Part shown: in pieces, positions 26,485-37,591 of the stretch
Numbering within the stretch: the stretch's first letter is position 1
Layout: each line of letters opens with the position of its first letter
NCBI GenBank assembly: GCA_029224965.1
Contig: JAQXVO010000010.1
Coordinates: 46,602-110,601, forward strand
Length of the DNA stretch: 64,000 bases
Source: Lachnospiraceae bacterium
GTDB taxonomy: Bacteria > Bacillota > Clostridia > Lachnospirales > Lachnospiraceae
Reading direction: 5' to 3'
Translations under genes and position numbers: made by a program
Notes under the pieces: generated by a model
What the model saw: only the letters and a program-made list of their open reading frames with translations
What the model was told of the DNA's origin: nothing
Database searches by the model: none

Positions 26485-27192
26485 ATGAAACACGGAAAGA
26501 AATACATGGACGCCGTAAAGGCGTACGACAAGACCGTTCTCTATGATCCTGCAGACGCAGTCAGCCAGGTCAAGAAGAACGCTGTTGCTAAGTTTGACGA
26601 GACAATCGAAGTACACATCCGTACCGGCTGCGACAGCCGTCACGCAGATCAGCAGATCCGCGGCGCCGTTGTCCTTCCTCATGGAACCGGTAAGACCGTT
26701 CGTGTACTTGTATTCGCAAAGGGACCCAAGGCTGATGAAGCACAGGCTGCAGGCGCTGACTATGTAGGCGCTGAGGACCTGATCCCGAAGATCCAGAACG
26801 ATGGATGGCTTGATTTTGACGTCGTAGTAGCTACCCCGGATATGATGGGTGTTGTTGGACGTCTTGGCCGTGTCCTTGGACCTAAGGGCTTAATGCCTAA
26901 CCCTAAGGCCGGTACTGTAACCATGGATGTCACCAAGGCAATCAAGGATATCAAAGCCGGTAAGATTGAGTATCGTCTGGACAAGGCAAATATCATCCAT
27001 GTGCCGATTGGAAAAGCTTCTTTCACAGAAGACCAGTTACTTGACAACTTCCAGACCTTAATGAACGCTATCAACAAGGCTCGCCCTTCCACTGTAAAGG
27101 GTACCTACTTAAAGAACATCACCCTGGCTCCGACCATGGGCCCCGGTGTTCGTGTAAATCCTCTGAAGACTGTTCAGACTGCAGCAGAGTAA
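26485..27192 (+). CDS. rplA: 50S ribosomal protein L1
   Basis: The 235-residue L1 stalk protein has the usual two-domain plan, with [23 protein letters not shown] near 30-52, [17 protein letters not shown] near 65, and the signature [21 protein letters not shown] in the last third. AGGAGG lies before the ATG. It can also act as a translational repressor of rplK-rplA. Confidence 0.97.
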   Translation: MKHGKKYMDAVKAYDKTVLYDPADAVSQVKKNAVAKFDETIEVHIRTGCDSRHADQQIRGAVVLPHGTGKTVRVLVFAKGPKADEAQAAGADYVGAEDLIPKIQNDGWLDFDVVVATPDMMGVVGRLGRVLGPKGLMPNPKAGTVTMDVTKAIKDIKAGKIEYRLDKANIIHVPIGKASFTEDQLLDNFQTLMNAINKARPSTVKGTYLKNITLAPTMGPGVRVNPLKTVQTAAE

Positions 27193-27236
27193 GCGAGTCA
27201 GGCGCCGTGAGGCGCCGAAATCCCTCAAGGATTTTG

Positions 27237-27265
27237 TTGACAGCAAAAATAAATCGTGCTATATT
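27237..27265 (+). promoter_or_regulatory. Promoter of the rplJ-rplL operon
   Basis: TTGACA (27237-27242), 17-base spacer, TATATT (27260-27265). The G-C-rich hairpin GGCGCC-GTGA-GGCGCC (27202-27217) just upstream could end part of the rplA transcript but has no T tract. Confidence 0.75.
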
Positions 27266-27271
27266 ATTATA

Positions 27272-27381
27272 GCAAATGCCGAAGACAGCAGGTGTCGAGA
27301 GACATAACGCATGCTACCTGCCGAGGGATGAGTACATTTATGAAATGTAGACCTCTCTGTCATCGGGCAGAGAGGTTTTTT
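27272..27381 (+). promoter_or_regulatory. L10 leader RNA with attenuator
   Basis: The untranslated leader of rplJ carries the multi-branch fold expected of the L10(L12)4-binding leader and ends in a terminator: CCTCTCTG (27352-27359) pairs with CAGAGAGG (27368-27375), then TTTTTT. Excess L10-L12 complex is known to bind such leaders and promote termination or block translation. Identification rests on position, the internal conserved-looking GACAGCAGGTG and GCTACCTGCCGAGG segments, and the terminator. Confidence 0.75.
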
Positions 27382-27426
27382 CATACTTATCCGATTCGGA
27401 AAAAATACGATAAGGAGGTAAAATTC

Positions 27427-27933
27427 GTGGCAAAGGTTGAATTAAAAGCACCTATCGTAGAAGAGATCTCCAAGAGCGTTGAAGGAGCACAGTCCGTAGT
27501 TGTAGTTGACTACCGTGGACTTACTGTTTCTGAGGATACTGCTCTTCGTAAGGCTCTTCGTGCAGAGGGTGTAACTTACAAGGTTTACAAGAATACAATG
27601 ATGAGCCGGGCCTTCGAAGGCACTGAATTCGAAGCCCTGAAGCCCCTTCTTGAAGGACCGAATGCAATTGCAATCTCCAAGGACGACGCAACTGCTCCTG
27701 CAAGAGTACTTGCCAAGTTCGCCAAGGACGCCAAGGCTCTTGAGCTCAAGGGCGGCATTGTAGAAGGCAAGTTCATGGATGAGGCAGGCATCAATGAGAT
27801 CGCCGCTATCCCGTCCAGAGAAGTCCTTCTCGGCAGACTGCTTGGTTCCTTCCAGGCACCGATCACCAACTTCGCTCGCGTTATCAAGCAGATCGCAGAG
27901 AAGAACGGCGAGACCGAGACTGCAGCAGAGTAA
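27427..27933 (+). CDS. rplJ: 50S ribosomal protein L10
   Basis: The 168-residue stalk base protein binds 23S rRNA and carries the L7/L12 dimers. VAKVELKAPIVEEISKSVEGAQSVVVVDYRGL is the conserved start (split here as AKVELKAPIVEEI and QSVVVVDYRGLTV), followed by VYKNTMMSRAF. The frame is open back to 27256, inside the leader, but AAGGAGG (27412-27418) fixes the GTG at 27427. rplL follows after 75 bases. Confidence 0.97.
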   Translation: MAKVELKAPIVEEISKSVEGAQSVVVVDYRGLTVSEDTALRKALRAEGVTYKVYKNTMMSRAFEGTEFEALKPLLEGPNAIAISKDDATAPARVLAKFAKDAKALELKGGIVEGKFMDEAGINEIAAIPSREVLLGRLLGSFQAPITNFARVIKQIAEKNGETETAAE

Positions 27934-28008
27934 TTTATTACAGCTTACTGTACAGAAGATTGAAACGGAGAACGTTTCAGACAAATTTTTAAAATGGAGG
28001 AAAAATCA

Positions 28009-28383
28009 ATGGCAAAGTTATCCAATGATGAGATCATCGCAGCAATCAAAGAGCTTAGCGTAACTGAACTGAACGACCTGGTAAAGGCTTGTGAGGAAGA
28101 GTTCGGCGTATCCGCAGCAGCAGGTGTTGTTGTTGCAGCAGCAGGCGCTGGCGCAGCTCAGGAAGAAGAGAAGACCGAGTTCGACGTTGAGCTGACTGAG
28201 ATCGGACCTAACAAGGTTAAGGTTATCAAGGTTGTTCGTGAAGCAACCGGCCTTGGCCTGAAGGAAGCTAAGGATCTCGTTGATTCTGCTCCGAAGGTTA
28301 TCAAGGAGCAGGCTGACAAGGCTACCGCTGATGATCTGAAGGCTAAGCTGGAAGAGCAGGGCGCAAAGGTAACCCTGAAATAA
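28009..28383 (+). CDS. rplL: 50S ribosomal protein L7/L12
   Basis: The 124-residue stalk protein has the dimerising N-terminus ([19 protein letters not shown]), an alanine/glycine-rich hinge (about 38-55) and the factor-binding C-terminal domain with [24 protein letters not shown] sequence (here [20 protein letters not shown]). The start is ATG 28009, nine bases after GGAGG; an in-frame ATG at 27994 lacks a site. Confidence 0.97.
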   Translation: MAKLSNDEIIAAIKELSVTELNDLVKACEEEFGVSAAAGVVVAAAGAGAAQEEEKTEFDVELTEIGPNKVKVIKVVREATGLGLKEAKDLVDSAPKVIKEQADKATADDLKAKLEEQGAKVTLK

Positions 28384-28407
28384 TTCAGCTCATACCGAAT
28401 GACGATG

Positions 28408-28437
28408 AAAAGGGACTGCGAAAGCAGTCCCTTTTTT
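28408..28437 (+). terminator. Terminator after rplL
   Basis: AAAGGGACTGC, GAAA loop, GCAGTCCC and TTTTTT. Because a strong promoter follows at once, rpoB-rpoC is transcribed mainly on its own. Confidence 0.9.
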
Positions 28438-28454
28438 GTATACAAAAATAAACA

Positions 28455-28484
28455 TTGACAAAGGCCTTGCATTTCTTGTATTAT
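28455..28484 (+). promoter_or_regulatory. Promoter of rpoB-rpoC
   Basis: TTGACA (28455-28460), 18-base spacer ending in TG, TATTAT (28479-28484). The predicted leader of about 125 nt before rpoB contains GTATGCCGTACGGCAGGT, a short inverted repeat. Confidence 0.75.
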
Positions 28485-28616
28485 GTACGTTGCGTTATTG
28501 TCGCGGGGTATGCCGTACGGCAGGTAACGCTGTATGGTCTGACAGAGCTTCAAATGATCATACAATTGATACTTGTGCAGTAATAAATTTAGAATATTAC
28601 GAGAGGTGGAACGTCA

Positions 28617-31600
28617 ATGGAGAAAAAGAACATGCGGCCGGTGAAATCCGGTAAGGGCATGCGGATGAGCTTCGCCCGCCAGAGGGAAGTTCTCGAGATG
28701 CCAAATTTCATCGCGGTTCAGAAGGACTCTTACCAGTGGTTTCTGGATGAAGGCCTGAAGGAAGCTTTCGATGATATCTCCCCGATCACGGACTACAGTG
28801 GTCATCTCAGTCTGGAATTCACCGATTTCAAGCTTTGCAAGGACGATATCAAGTACACGATCCCGGAATGCAAAGCAAGAGATGCTACCTATGCAGCTCC
28901 TCTGAAGGTCAAAGTACGTCTCTATAATAAGGAAACGGATGAAATCAACGAGCATGAGATCTTTATGGGTGATCTGCCGCTGATGACCGAGACCGGAACC
29001 TTTGTGATCAACGGCGCTGAGCGTGTTATCGTCAGCCAGCTGGTTCGTTCCCCCGGCATTTACTATGCAATTGATCACGATAAGGTCGGCAAGCCTCTCT
29101 ATTCCTGCACTGTTATCCCCAATCGTGGTGCATGGCTGGAATATGAGACCGACTCCAACGATGTCTTCTATGTACGTGTAGACCGTACCCGTAAGGTGCC
29201 GATCACCGTATTTATCCGTTCTCTGGGCATCGGAACCAACCAGGAGATCATTGATCTCTTCGGTGATGAGAAGAAGATCGAAGCTTCCTTTACTAAGGAT
29301 CCTTCCATTATCCCTGAGAAGGCTCCGAACGGTTCCTATGAGGGAGGTCTTCTGGAACTCTACAGAAAGATCCGCCCGGGCGAGCCGCTTTCCGTTGACA
29401 GTGCCGAGACTCTGATCAACGGCATGTTCTTCGACCCCAGACGTTATGATCTGGCTAAGGTGGGCCGCTATAAATTTAATAAGAAGCTTGCCTTAAGAAA
29501 CCGGATTAACCACAAGATTCTTGCCGAAGATGTTGTCGATGAGACAACTGGTGAGGTTATTGCAGAAAAGGGTACCAAGGTTGACCGCGAGCTGGCTGAC
29601 CGGATTCAGAATGCAGCCATTCCCTATGTCTGGATTCAGACAGAAGAGAAGAACGAGAAGGTTCTGTCCAACATGGCAGTCGATCTGACCGCTTTCGTTG
29701 ACTGCAATCCGGAAGAGCTGGGTATCCATGAGCACGTTTACTATCCGGAGCTGAAGTCTCTCATGGACAAGTATACAGACCATGAAGAGCTTCTGGATGC
29801 CATCCGCCGTGATGTTCATGAGCTTGTTCCCAAGCACATTACCAAGGAAGATATCTTCGCTTCCATTAACTATAACATGCATCTGGAATACGGCATCGGC
29901 AGCAAGGATGATATCGATCATCTTGGAAACCGTCGTATCCGTGCTGTCGGTGAGCTGCTTCAGAACCAGTACCGGATCGGTCTGTCCCGTATGGAGCGTG
30001 TTGTCCGCGAGCGTATGACAACTCAGGACATGGAGGGAATCTCTCCCCAGAGCCTGATCAATATCAAGCCGGTTACTGCAGCAGTCAAGGAGTTCTTCGG
30101 ATCCTCCCAGCTGTCACAGTTCATGGATCAGAACAACCCGCTGGGCGAGCTGACCCATAAGAGACGTCTGTCTGCCCTTGGACCCGGCGGTCTGTCCAGA
30201 GACCGTGCCGGATTCGAGGTACGAGATGTCCACTATACTCACTATGGCCGTATGTGCCCCATTGAGACCCCTGAAGGACCTAACATCGGTCTGATCAACT
30301 CTCTGGCAAGCTTTGCCCGTATCAACGAGTATGGCTTCATCGAGGCGCCTTACCGTAAGATTGACAAGAGCGACCCTGAGAATCCTCGTGTCACCAATGA
30401 AGTTGTCTATATGACAGCCGATGAAGAAGATAATTATCATGTAGCTCAGGCATCCGCGCCGTTGGATGATGAAGGACATTTCCTTCACGATACCGTTTCC
30501 GGCCGTTTCAGGGAAGAGACTGCATCCTATGATAAGAACATGTTCGATTACATGGATGTGTCTCCCCGTATGGTCTTCTCCGTTGCGACTGCCCTGGTTC
30601 CCTTCTTGCAGAACGATGACCCGACCCGTGCCCTGATGGGATCCAACATGCAGCGTCAGGCCGTTCCTCTTCTGACGACAGAAGCTCCTGTTATCGGAAC
30701 CGGCATGGAGCCGAAGACTGCGGTTGACTCCGGTGTCTGCGTTGTCGCAAAGCGTGCAGGTATCGTAGAGCGTTCGGAATCCAACCGTATCGTTGTGAAG
30801 ACCGATGACGGCGAGCGGGATGAGTACATCCTGACCAAATTCGAGCGTTCCAACCAGTCCAACTGCTACAATCAGCGCCCGATCGTCTTCAAGGGCGATC
30901 ACGTCGAAAAGGGCGAGGTCATTGCAGACGGACCTTCCACATCCAACGGCGAGCTGGCTCTTGGTAAGAACCCTCTGATCGGATTCATGGAGTGGGAAGG
31001 CTATAACTACGAGGATGCGGTTCTCCTTTCCGAGAACATGGTCAAGTATGATGTCTACACCTCCATCCACCTGGAGGAATTCGAGATCGAGGCCAGAGAT
31101 ACCAAGCTGGGACCGGAAGAGATCACCCGTGATGTTGCCGGTGTCGGCGATGATGCCTTAAAGAACCTGGATGAAAACGGTATTATCCGGATCGGTGCCG
31201 AGGTTCGTGCCGGTGATATTCTGGTAGGTAAGGTTACTCCCAAGGGAGAAACCGAGCTTACTGCCGAGGAGCGTCTCCTTCGTGCTATCTTCGGTGAGAA
31301 GGCCAGAGAGGTTCGTGATACCTCCCTCAAGGTTCCTCACGGAGAATACGGTATTGTTGTAGATGCCAAGATCTTCACCGCTGAGAATGGCGATGAGCTT
31401 CCTCCCGGAGTCAGAAAGGCTGTCCGGATCTATATCGCACAGAAGAGAAAGATCTCTGTCGGCGATAAGATGGCCGGCCGTCATGGTAACAAGGGTGTTG
31501 TTTCCCGTATTCTTCCGGTAGAAGATATGCCTTTCCTTCCGAACGGACGTCCTCTGGACATCGTTCTGAACCCTCTGGGCGTGCCTTCCCGAATGAATAT

Positions 31601-32510
31601 CGGACAGGTCCTGGAGATCCATCTTTCTCTGGCTGCCAAGGTTCTCGGTTTCAATATCGAGACACCTGTATTCAACGGTGCAGACGAGAAAGATATCGGC
31701 GATCTTCTGGAAATGGCCAATGATTATGTAAATACACCGCTCGAAGACTTCGAGGCAAAATACAAGGACGTTGTCGAGCCTGAGGTTATGCAGTATCTGA
31801 TCGACCATCAGGAGCACAGAAAGCTCTGGGCCGGTGTTCCGATCCGTCGGGACGGTAAGGTACAGCTTCGTGACGGACGTACCGGTGAGAATTTCGACGG
31901 TCCTGTTACCATCGGACACATGCACTATCTGAAGCTGCATCACCTGGTTGATGATAAGATCCATGCACGTTCTACCGGTCCTTATTCTCTGGTTACCCAG
32001 CAGCCTCTTGGCGGTAAAGCCCAGTTCGGCGGCCAGCGCTTCGGAGAGATGGAGGTCTGGGCCCTCGAGGCATACGGCGCTGCCTATACCCTGCAGGAGA
32101 TCCTGACCGTGAAGTCGGATGATGTCGTCGGACGTGTCAAGACCTACGAGGCAATCATCAAGGGCGAGAACATTCCGAAGCCGGGTATTCCGGAATCCTT
32201 CAAGGTTATGCTGAAGGAACTGCAGGCTCTGGCACTGGACATCACACTTCTGGATGAGAACGGCAAGGAAGTTCACCTGAAGGAAACCAGTGAATATGGA
32301 AATACCAATATCAATTCCATTATTGCCGGTTCCGATCGTGACGAGAAGAAGCAGGAAGATTATTCTGCCTTCGAGAGCAATGAGGACTTTGCCAAGAATG
32401 GCTTTACCAAGCAGGAATTCGATGACGAGAGCGGCGAATTTGTAAATGTTGAGGATGATGCGGATGCAGATTTCGATGCAGATGCATTTGACGATAATAA
32501 TGAAGAGTAA
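28617..32510 (+). CDS. rpoB: RNA polymerase beta subunit
   Basis: The 1297-residue catalytic subunit has all expected landmarks: the rifampicin pocket [20 protein letters not shown] with [13 protein letters not shown] (H514, equivalent to E. coli H526; the serine and aspartate positions linked to resistance are wild type), RPIVFKGD and the NGELALGKN region, [12 protein letters not shown] near 953 and the C-terminal [21 protein letters not shown] (read as [19 protein letters not shown]). The C-terminus continues with an acidic tail (about 1245-1297, [13 protein letters not shown]) that is longer than in E. coli. GAGAGGTGG precedes the ATG. rpoC begins 18 bases later. Confidence 0.98.
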   Translation: MEKKNMRPVKSGKGMRMSFARQREVLEMPNFIAVQKDSYQWFLDEGLKEAFDDISPITDYSGHLSLEFTDFKLCKDDIKYTIPECKARDATYAAPLKVKVRLYNKETDEINEHEIFMGDLPLMTETGTFVINGAERVIVSQLVRSPGIYYAIDHDKVGKPLYSCTVIPNRGAWLEYETDSNDVFYVRVDRTRKVPITVFIRSLGIGTNQEIIDLFGDEKKIEASFTKDPSIIPEKAPNGSYEGGLLELYRKIRPGEPLSVDSAETLINGMFFDPRRYDLAKVGRYKFNKKLALRNRINHKILAEDVVDETTGEVIAEKGTKVDRELADRIQNAAIPYVWIQTEEKNEKVLSNMAVDLTAFVDCNPEELGIHEHVYYPELKSLMDKYTDHEELLDAIRRDVHELVPKHITKEDIFASINYNMHLEYGIGSKDDIDHLGNRRIRAVGELLQNQYRIGLSRMERVVRERMTTQDMEGISPQSLINIKPVTAAVKEFFGSSQLSQFMDQNNPLGELTHKRRLSALGPGGLSRDRAGFEVRDVHYTHYGRMCPIETPEGPNIGLINSLASFARINEYGFIEAPYRKIDKSDPENPRVTNEVVYMTADEEDNYHVAQASAPLDDEGHFLHDTVSGRFREETASYDKNMFDYMDVSPRMVFSVATALVPFLQNDDPTRALMGSNMQRQAVPLLTTEAPVIGTGMEPKTAVDSGVCVVAKRAGIVERSESNRIVVKTDDGERDEYILTKFERSNQSNCYNQRPIVFKGDHVEKGEVIADGPSTSNGELALGKNPLIGFMEWEGYNYEDAVLLSENMVKYDVYTSIHLEEFEIEARDTKLGPEEITRDVAGVGDDALKNLDENGIIRIGAEVRAGDILVGKVTPKGETELTAEERLLRAIFGEKAREVRDTSLKVPHGEYGIVVDAKIFTAENGDELPPGVRKAVRIYIAQKRKISVGDKMAGRHGNKGVVSRILPVEDMPFLPNGRPLDIVLNPLGVPSRMNIGQVLEIHLSLAAKVLGFNIETPVFNGADEKDIGDLLEMANDYVNTPLEDFEAKYKDVVEPEVMQYLIDHQEHRKLWAGVPIRRDGKVQLRDGRTGENFDGPVTIGHMHYLKLHHLVDDKIHARSTGPYSLVTQQPLGGKAQFGGQRFGEMEVWALEAYGAAYTLQEILTVKSDDVVGRVKTYEAIIKGENIPKPGIPESFKVMLKELQALALDITLLDENGKEVHLKETSEYGNTNINSIIAGSDRDEKKQEDYSAFESNEDFAKNGFTKQEFDDESGEFVNVEDDADADFDADAFDDNNEE

Positions 32511-32528
32511 GGGAAGGGAGATTCACTG

Positions 32529-35500
32529 ATGCCAGACATGAATGAAAAAGAAGTGAATGAAGGCGTAACGTTCGATTCCATCCGGATCGGACTTGCTTCC
32601 CCGGAAAAGATTCGTGAATGGTCTCATGGCGAAGTCAAGAAACCGGAGACCATCAACTATCGTACGCTGAAGCCGGAAAAAGACGGCCTCTTCTGCGAGA
32701 AGATTTTCGGACCGACCAAGGACTATGAGTGCCACTGCGGTAAATATAAGAAGATCCGCTATAAGGGTGTTGTCTGCGATCGATGCGGCGTTGAAGTCAC
32801 CAAGGCATCCGTACGTCGTGAGCGGATGGGACATATCGAGCTTGCTGCTCCGGTATCCCACATCTGGTATTTCAAGGGCATTCCCTCCCGTATGGGACTG
32901 ATCCTTGATATTTCTCCTCGTACACTGGAGAGAGTTCTTTACTTCGCAAATTATATTGTTCTTGACCCGGGCGATACACCTCTGACCTACAAGCAGGTGC
33001 TTTCCGAGACCGAGTATGCAGAATATAAGAATCAGTACGGCGATGCTTTCCGTGCAGGCATGGGAGCAGAAGCCATCCAGGAACTTCTTCAGGCCATTGA
33101 TCTGGAGAAGGATTCTGCAGAGCTGAAGGAAGAACTGAAGAATGCCAATGGCCAGAAGCGGGCAAGAATTATCAAGCGTCTGGATGTTGTCGAGGCTTTC
33201 CGTCTGTCCGGTCAGAAGCCGGAATGGATGATTCTGACCGTTATCCCGGTCATTCCTCCGGATCTTCGTCCTATGGTACAGCTGGACGGTGGCCGTTTTG
33301 CCACTTCCGATCTGAACGATCTCTATCGCCGGATCATCAACCGTAACAACCGTCTGAGAAGACTTCTGGAACTTCACGCTCCGGATATTATTGTAAGAAA
33401 CGAAAAGCGTATGCTGCAGGAGGCTGTTGATGCGCTGATCGATAACGGCCGCCGTGGCCGTCCTGTAACAGGACCCGGCAACCGTCCTCTGAAGTCCCTT
33501 TCCGATATGCTTAAGGGTAAGAATGGACGTTTCCGTCAGAACCTTCTTGGTAAGCGAGTTGACTACAGTGGACGTTCCGTTATCGTCGTAGGACCGGATC
33601 TGAAGATCTTCCAGTGCGGACTTCCCAAGGAAATGGCACTTGAGCTCTTCAAGCCTTTCGTTATGAAGGAACTGGTTCAGCAGGGCCTGGCACACAATAT
33701 CAAGAGTGCCAAGAAGATGGTTGACCGTGCAACCTCCAATGATGTATGGAATGTTCTGGAAGACGTCATCAAGGAGCATCCGGTTATGCTGAACCGGGCT
33801 CCTACCCTGCACAGACTTGGAATTCAGGCCTTCGAGCCCATCCTTGTCGAAGGTAAGGCAATTCGTCTGCATCCTCTGGCCTGCATGGCCTTCAACGCAG
33901 ACTTCGATGGTGACCAGATGGCTGCCCATCTGCCTCTGACTCAGGAAGCACAGGCAGAGTGCAGATTTATGCTGCTCTCCCCGAACAACCTCCTCAAGCC
34001 TTCGGATGGCGGTGTCGTTGCCGTTCCTTCTCAGGATATGGTACTGGGCTGCTACTACATCACCCAGCAGCGTGACGGCGAGCCGGGCGAAGGTAAGGTA
34101 TTCAAGGATATGGCCGAGGCCATTATGGCTTATCAGAACCATATCATTACCCTGCAGTCCAAGATCAAGGTACGCCGTTCCAAGAAGATGGAGGACGGCT
34201 CCATCCGTTACGGAATCATTGATACCTCCCTGGGCCGCCTGATCTTTAATGAGAAGATTCCTCAGGATCTGGGCTTTGTAGACCGTACCAAGCCGGAGAA
34301 CGAGTTCAAGCTTGAGATTGACTTCCTCGTAAAGAAGAAGGATCTGAAGAACATCCTGGAGCATGTCATCAATATCCACGGCGCAACCAAGACCGCAGAG
34401 GTTCTGGACTACGTCAAGGCAATGGGCTACAAGTACTCCACCTTGGGTGCTATGACCGTATCCGTTGCAGATATGACTGTTCCTGCAAGTAAGCCGGTTC
34501 TCCTGGATGAGGCCGAGAAGAAGGTTGCCAAGATCAACCGGAAATACAAGAGAGGTCTCCTAACAGAGGAAGGCCGTTACAAGGAAGTTATCGAGACCTG
34601 GAAGGATACCGATAACCAGCTGACCAAGGACCTTCTGGATGGTCTGGATCAGTACAACAATATCTTCATGTTTGCGGATTCCGGAGCACGAGGCTCCGAT
34701 AAGCAGATCAAGCAGCTGGCCGGCATGCGAGGCCTGATGGCCGATACATCCGGACGTACCATTGAGCTGCCGATCAAGTCCAACTTCCGTGAAGGTCTGG
34801 ACGTACTGGAATACTTCATGTCAGCCCATGGTGCCCGTAAGGGTCTGTCCGATACCGCGCTTCGTACCGCCGATTCCGGTTACCTGACCAGACGTCTGGT
34901 TGATGTCTCCCAGGAGCTGATCGTTCGTGAGAACGACTGCATGGAAGGCAGAAACGGCGAGATCCCCGGCATGTATGTCGAGGCTTTCAAGGATGGCGAT
35001 GAAGTCATCGAGACCCTGGAAGAGCGTATCACAGGACGTTTCTCCTGCTACGATATCAAGGATTCCAAGGGCGAGACCATTGTCAAGGCCGATCACATGA
35101 TCACCCGGAGCCGTGCAAAGCGGATCGTCAATGACGGTGTCGATGAAAAGGGCAACAAGATCACCCGTGTAAAGATCCGTACCGTTCTTACCTGTAAGAG
35201 TCAGGACGGTATCTGCGCAAAGTGCTATGGCATGAACCTTGCTACCGGTCAGCCGGTACAGGCAGGTGAAGCTGTCGGTATTATCGCAGCACAGTCCATC
35301 GGTGAGCCCGGTACACAGCTGACCATGAGAACCTTCCACACCGGCGGTGTCGCAGGTTCCGATATTACACAGGGTCTTCCCCGTGTCGAGGAGCTGTTTG
35401 AGGCCAGAAAGCCGAAGGGACTTGCCATCATCACAGAGATCTCCGGACGTGTTGAGATCACGGATGTCAAGAAGGCCAAGGAAGCAACCGTCACCAATGA

Positions 35501-36239
35501 CGAGACCGGCGAAGTCAAGAAGTATCTGATTCCTTTCGGATCTCATATCAAGGTTGCCGACGGCGAGATGCTGAATGCCGGAGATCCTTTAACCGAAGGA
35601 TCCGTAAACCCTCATGATCTTCTCCGTGTCCTGGGTGTACGTGCCGTACAGGATTACCTCCTTCGTGAGGTACTTCGTGTATACCGTCTTCAGGGTGTTG
35701 ATATCAACGACAAGCACGTTGAGGTTATCATTCATCAGATGCTGAAGCGTGTGCGTGTAGAGAAGCAGGGTGATTCCGATCTTCTGCCTGGTGCACTGAT
35801 CAGCTGGCGTGAGCTGGATGAGATCAACGAGAAGCTGGAAGCCGAGGGCAAGGAGCCCGCAGAGGCAACTCAGGAACTCCTTGGTATCACCAAGGCAGCC
35901 CTGGCAACAGATTCCTTCCTCTCCGCCGCATCCTTCCAGGAGACCACCAAGGTTCTGACCGATGCCGCAATCAAGGGCAAGGTCGATCCGCTGACCGGTA
36001 TCAAGGAAAATGTTATCATCGGACAGCTGATTCCTGCAGGAACAGGAATGAAGCAGTATCGTGACATCGGACTTTCTACAGATTATAATGATGCCATCCG
36101 CCGCAAGGTCAGAGCTGCCAATGAGGAAGCCATGAGACGTGCAGAGCGGGAAGAGCATAAGGAGAACGGACCGGAAGCTGCAGAACATGCAGAAGAGTCC
36201 AAATCCGTAGAGACGACAGGAAACGGTGAGGAAGAGTAA
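32529..36239 (+). CDS. rpoC: RNA polymerase beta' subunit
   Basis: The 1236-residue subunit contains the active-site motif NADFDGDQM with the three magnesium-binding aspartates D458, D460 and D462. The N-terminal zinc finger is [20 protein letters not shown] (about 66-86), and the second zinc site is CAKCYGMN near 898. The rudder/bridge-helix segment [19 protein letters not shown] and trigger-loop region [18 protein letters not shown] are intact. There is no large lineage insertion in the trigger loop, as usual in Bacillota. The C-terminal ~35 residues are glutamate-rich. Confidence 0.98.
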   Translation: MPDMNEKEVNEGVTFDSIRIGLASPEKIREWSHGEVKKPETINYRTLKPEKDGLFCEKIFGPTKDYECHCGKYKKIRYKGVVCDRCGVEVTKASVRRERMGHIELAAPVSHIWYFKGIPSRMGLILDISPRTLERVLYFANYIVLDPGDTPLTYKQVLSETEYAEYKNQYGDAFRAGMGAEAIQELLQAIDLEKDSAELKEELKNANGQKRARIIKRLDVVEAFRLSGQKPEWMILTVIPVIPPDLRPMVQLDGGRFATSDLNDLYRRIINRNNRLRRLLELHAPDIIVRNEKRMLQEAVDALIDNGRRGRPVTGPGNRPLKSLSDMLKGKNGRFRQNLLGKRVDYSGRSVIVVGPDLKIFQCGLPKEMALELFKPFVMKELVQQGLAHNIKSAKKMVDRATSNDVWNVLEDVIKEHPVMLNRAPTLHRLGIQAFEPILVEGKAIRLHPLACMAFNADFDGDQMAAHLPLTQEAQAECRFMLLSPNNLLKPSDGGVVAVPSQDMVLGCYYITQQRDGEPGEGKVFKDMAEAIMAYQNHIITLQSKIKVRRSKKMEDGSIRYGIIDTSLGRLIFNEKIPQDLGFVDRTKPENEFKLEIDFLVKKKDLKNILEHVINIHGATKTAEVLDYVKAMGYKYSTLGAMTVSVADMTVPASKPVLLDEAEKKVAKINRKYKRGLLTEEGRYKEVIETWKDTDNQLTKDLLDGLDQYNNIFMFADSGARGSDKQIKQLAGMRGLMADTSGRTIELPIKSNFREGLDVLEYFMSAHGARKGLSDTALRTADSGYLTRRLVDVSQELIVRENDCMEGRNGEIPGMYVEAFKDGDEVIETLEERITGRFSCYDIKDSKGETIVKADHMITRSRAKRIVNDGVDEKGNKITRVKIRTVLTCKSQDGICAKCYGMNLATGQPVQAGEAVGIIAAQSIGEPGTQLTMRTFHTGGVAGSDITQGLPRVEELFEARKPKGLAIITEISGRVEITDVKKAKEATVTNDETGEVKKYLIPFGSHIKVADGEMLNAGDPLTEGSVNPHDLLRVLGVRAVQDYLLREVLRVYRLQGVDINDKHVEVIIHQMLKRVRVEKQGDSDLLPGALISWRELDEINEKLEAEGKEPAEATQELLGITKAALATDSFLSAASFQETTKVLTDAAIKGKVDPLTGIKENVIIGQLIPAGTGMKQYRDIGLSTDYNDAIRRKVRAANEEAMRRAEREEHKENGPEAAEHAEESKSVETTGNGEEE

Positions 36240-36350
36240 TTTCTTATAAGAAAGTCTCTTCTCCGTCAAGCAGCTTTTCCTGAAAATGCTTTCCATGAAA
36301 ATGTTTTCCATGTAAGCAATTCATCCTGGAATCTTAGGCTAAATGAATAA

Positions 36351-36415
36351 AAACCGCCGGGGAGCCATCGACAGTGCTGAAAAGTACTGAAAATCAGGCT
36401 TCCCGGCGGTTTTTG
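36351..36415 (+). terminator. Terminator after rpoC
   Basis: AAACCGCCGGGGAGCC (36351-36366) pairs with GGCTTCCCGGCGGTTT (36397-36412), followed by TTTG. It immediately precedes the rpsL promoter. Confidence 0.85.
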
Positions 36416-36417
36416 TA

Positions 36418-36446
36418 TTGACAAATGAAATTTCAGCCGATATAAT
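36418..36446 (+). promoter_or_regulatory. Promoter of the rpsL-rpsG-fusA operon
   Basis: A full-consensus sigma-A promoter: TTGACA (36418-36423), 17-base spacer, TATAAT (36441-36446). It is the best promoter in the window. Confidence 0.9.
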
Positions 36447-36524
36447 ACTTTAGCGTGCGTAAAATACATTGACGATGTGAACCGTCAGGGCGCGCAGCAC
36501 AAATAATCACAGGAGGTGAAAATA

Positions 36525-36944
36525 ATGCCAACATTTAACCAGTTAGTAAGAAAGGGTAGACAGACAACTCAGAAGAAGTCCAAGTCTCCGGCTCTGCAGA
36601 GCGGTTTCAACTCTCTGACCAAGAGACCCATCAAGACATCTTCCCCGCAGAAGCGTGGTGTCTGCACATCTGTAAAGACTGCTACCCCGAAGAAGCCTAA
36701 CTCTGCTCTTCGTAAGATTGCCAGAGTACGTCTTTCCAACGGTATCGAGGTTACATCCTATATTCCGGGCGAAGGCCACAATCTGCAGGAGCACAGCGTT
36801 GTAATGATTCGTGGCGGCCGTGTTAAGGATCTTCCCGGTACACGTTACCACATCATTCGTGGAACTCTGGATACGGCAGGTGTTGCTGACCGTAAGCAGG
36901 CTCGTTCCAAGTACGGCGTTAAGAGACCGAAAGCTTCCAAGTAA
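36525..36944 (+). CDS. rpsL: 30S ribosomal protein S12
   Basis: The 139-residue decoding-centre protein has [20 protein letters not shown] and [22 protein letters not shown] (shown in two parts here: [15 protein letters not shown] and RVKDLPG). The lysines at which streptomycin resistance arises are wild type. AGGAGG lies eight bases before the ATG at 36525; the in-frame GTG at 36516 is part of that site and is rejected. Confidence 0.97.
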   Translation: MPTFNQLVRKGRQTTQKKSKSPALQSGFNSLTKRPIKTSSPQKRGVCTSVKTATPKKPNSALRKIARVRLSNGIEVTSYIPGEGHNLQEHSVVMIRGGRVKDLPGTRYHIIRGTLDTAGVADRKQARSKYGVKRPKASK

Positions 36945-37093
36945 TTCGGTTCCTGCAAAAGCAGACTGGAAGCAACTATACTCAGAATAAGGTTAGTGTT
37001 GAGATTTATTTTCCCTTTTTGAAAATACGTTTCGCACGAACACCGTAAAGTGAGTACCAATGAATTAATCCAATGATTAAGGAGGGAAGTAAC

Positions 37094-37564
37094 GTGCCAC
37101 GTAAAGGACATACTCAGAAAAGAGACGTACTGGCAGATCCCATCTACAACAGCAAGGTTGTAACCAAGCTGATCAACAGCATTATGCTGGATGGTAAGAA
37201 GGGTGTTGCACAGAAAATCGTCTATGGCGCTTTCGCCAAAGTAGAAGAAAAGACACAGAAGCCGGCTCTCGAGGTATTCGAGGAAGCAATGAACAATGTT
37301 ATGCCGGTACTTGAAGTTAAAGCCAGAAGAATCGGTGGAGCTACCTATCAGGTACCTATCGAAGTTCGCCCGGATCGTCGTCAGGCCCTGGGTCTTCGCT
37401 GGCTGACCATGTTCTCCCGCAAGAGATCTGAGAAGACCATGGCTGACCGCCTGGCTAATGAGATCATGGATGCCGCTAACAATACCGGCGCATCTGTAAA
37501 GCGTAAGGAAGAAATGCACAGAATGGCTGATGCCAATAAGGCATTTGCTCACTATCGTTTCTAA
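37094..37564 (+). CDS. rpsG: 30S ribosomal protein S7
   Basis: The 156-residue 16S-binding protein starts [20 protein letters not shown] and ends with [20 protein letters not shown], both typical. The frame is open from 37073, but the GTG at 37094 follows AAGGAGGG by seven bases and gives the family's usual N-terminus. fusA follows after 27 bases. The 149-base gap to rpsL holds no clear element. Confidence 0.97.
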   Translation: MPRKGHTQKRDVLADPIYNSKVVTKLINSIMLDGKKGVAQKIVYGAFAKVEEKTQKPALEVFEEAMNNVMPVLEVKARRIGGATYQVPIEVRPDRRQALGLRWLTMFSRKRSEKTMADRLANEIMDAANNTGASVKRKEEMHRMADANKAFAHYRF

Positions 37565-37591
37565 TCGTTTAGTAATATTTAGGAGAATAAA

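Noticed and set aside
27256..27426. N-terminal extension of L10 reaching into its leader
   Set aside because: It covers the L10 leader and terminator; AAGGAGG and the family N-terminus fix the start at 27427.
32523..34379. A 618-codon open frame on the minus strand opposite rpoC, and similar long frames opposite rpoB, fusA, tuf, pgi and fruA
   Set aside because: They mirror strongly conserved genes, have no ribosome sites and low-complexity-like composition; they arise from codon bias on the real strand.
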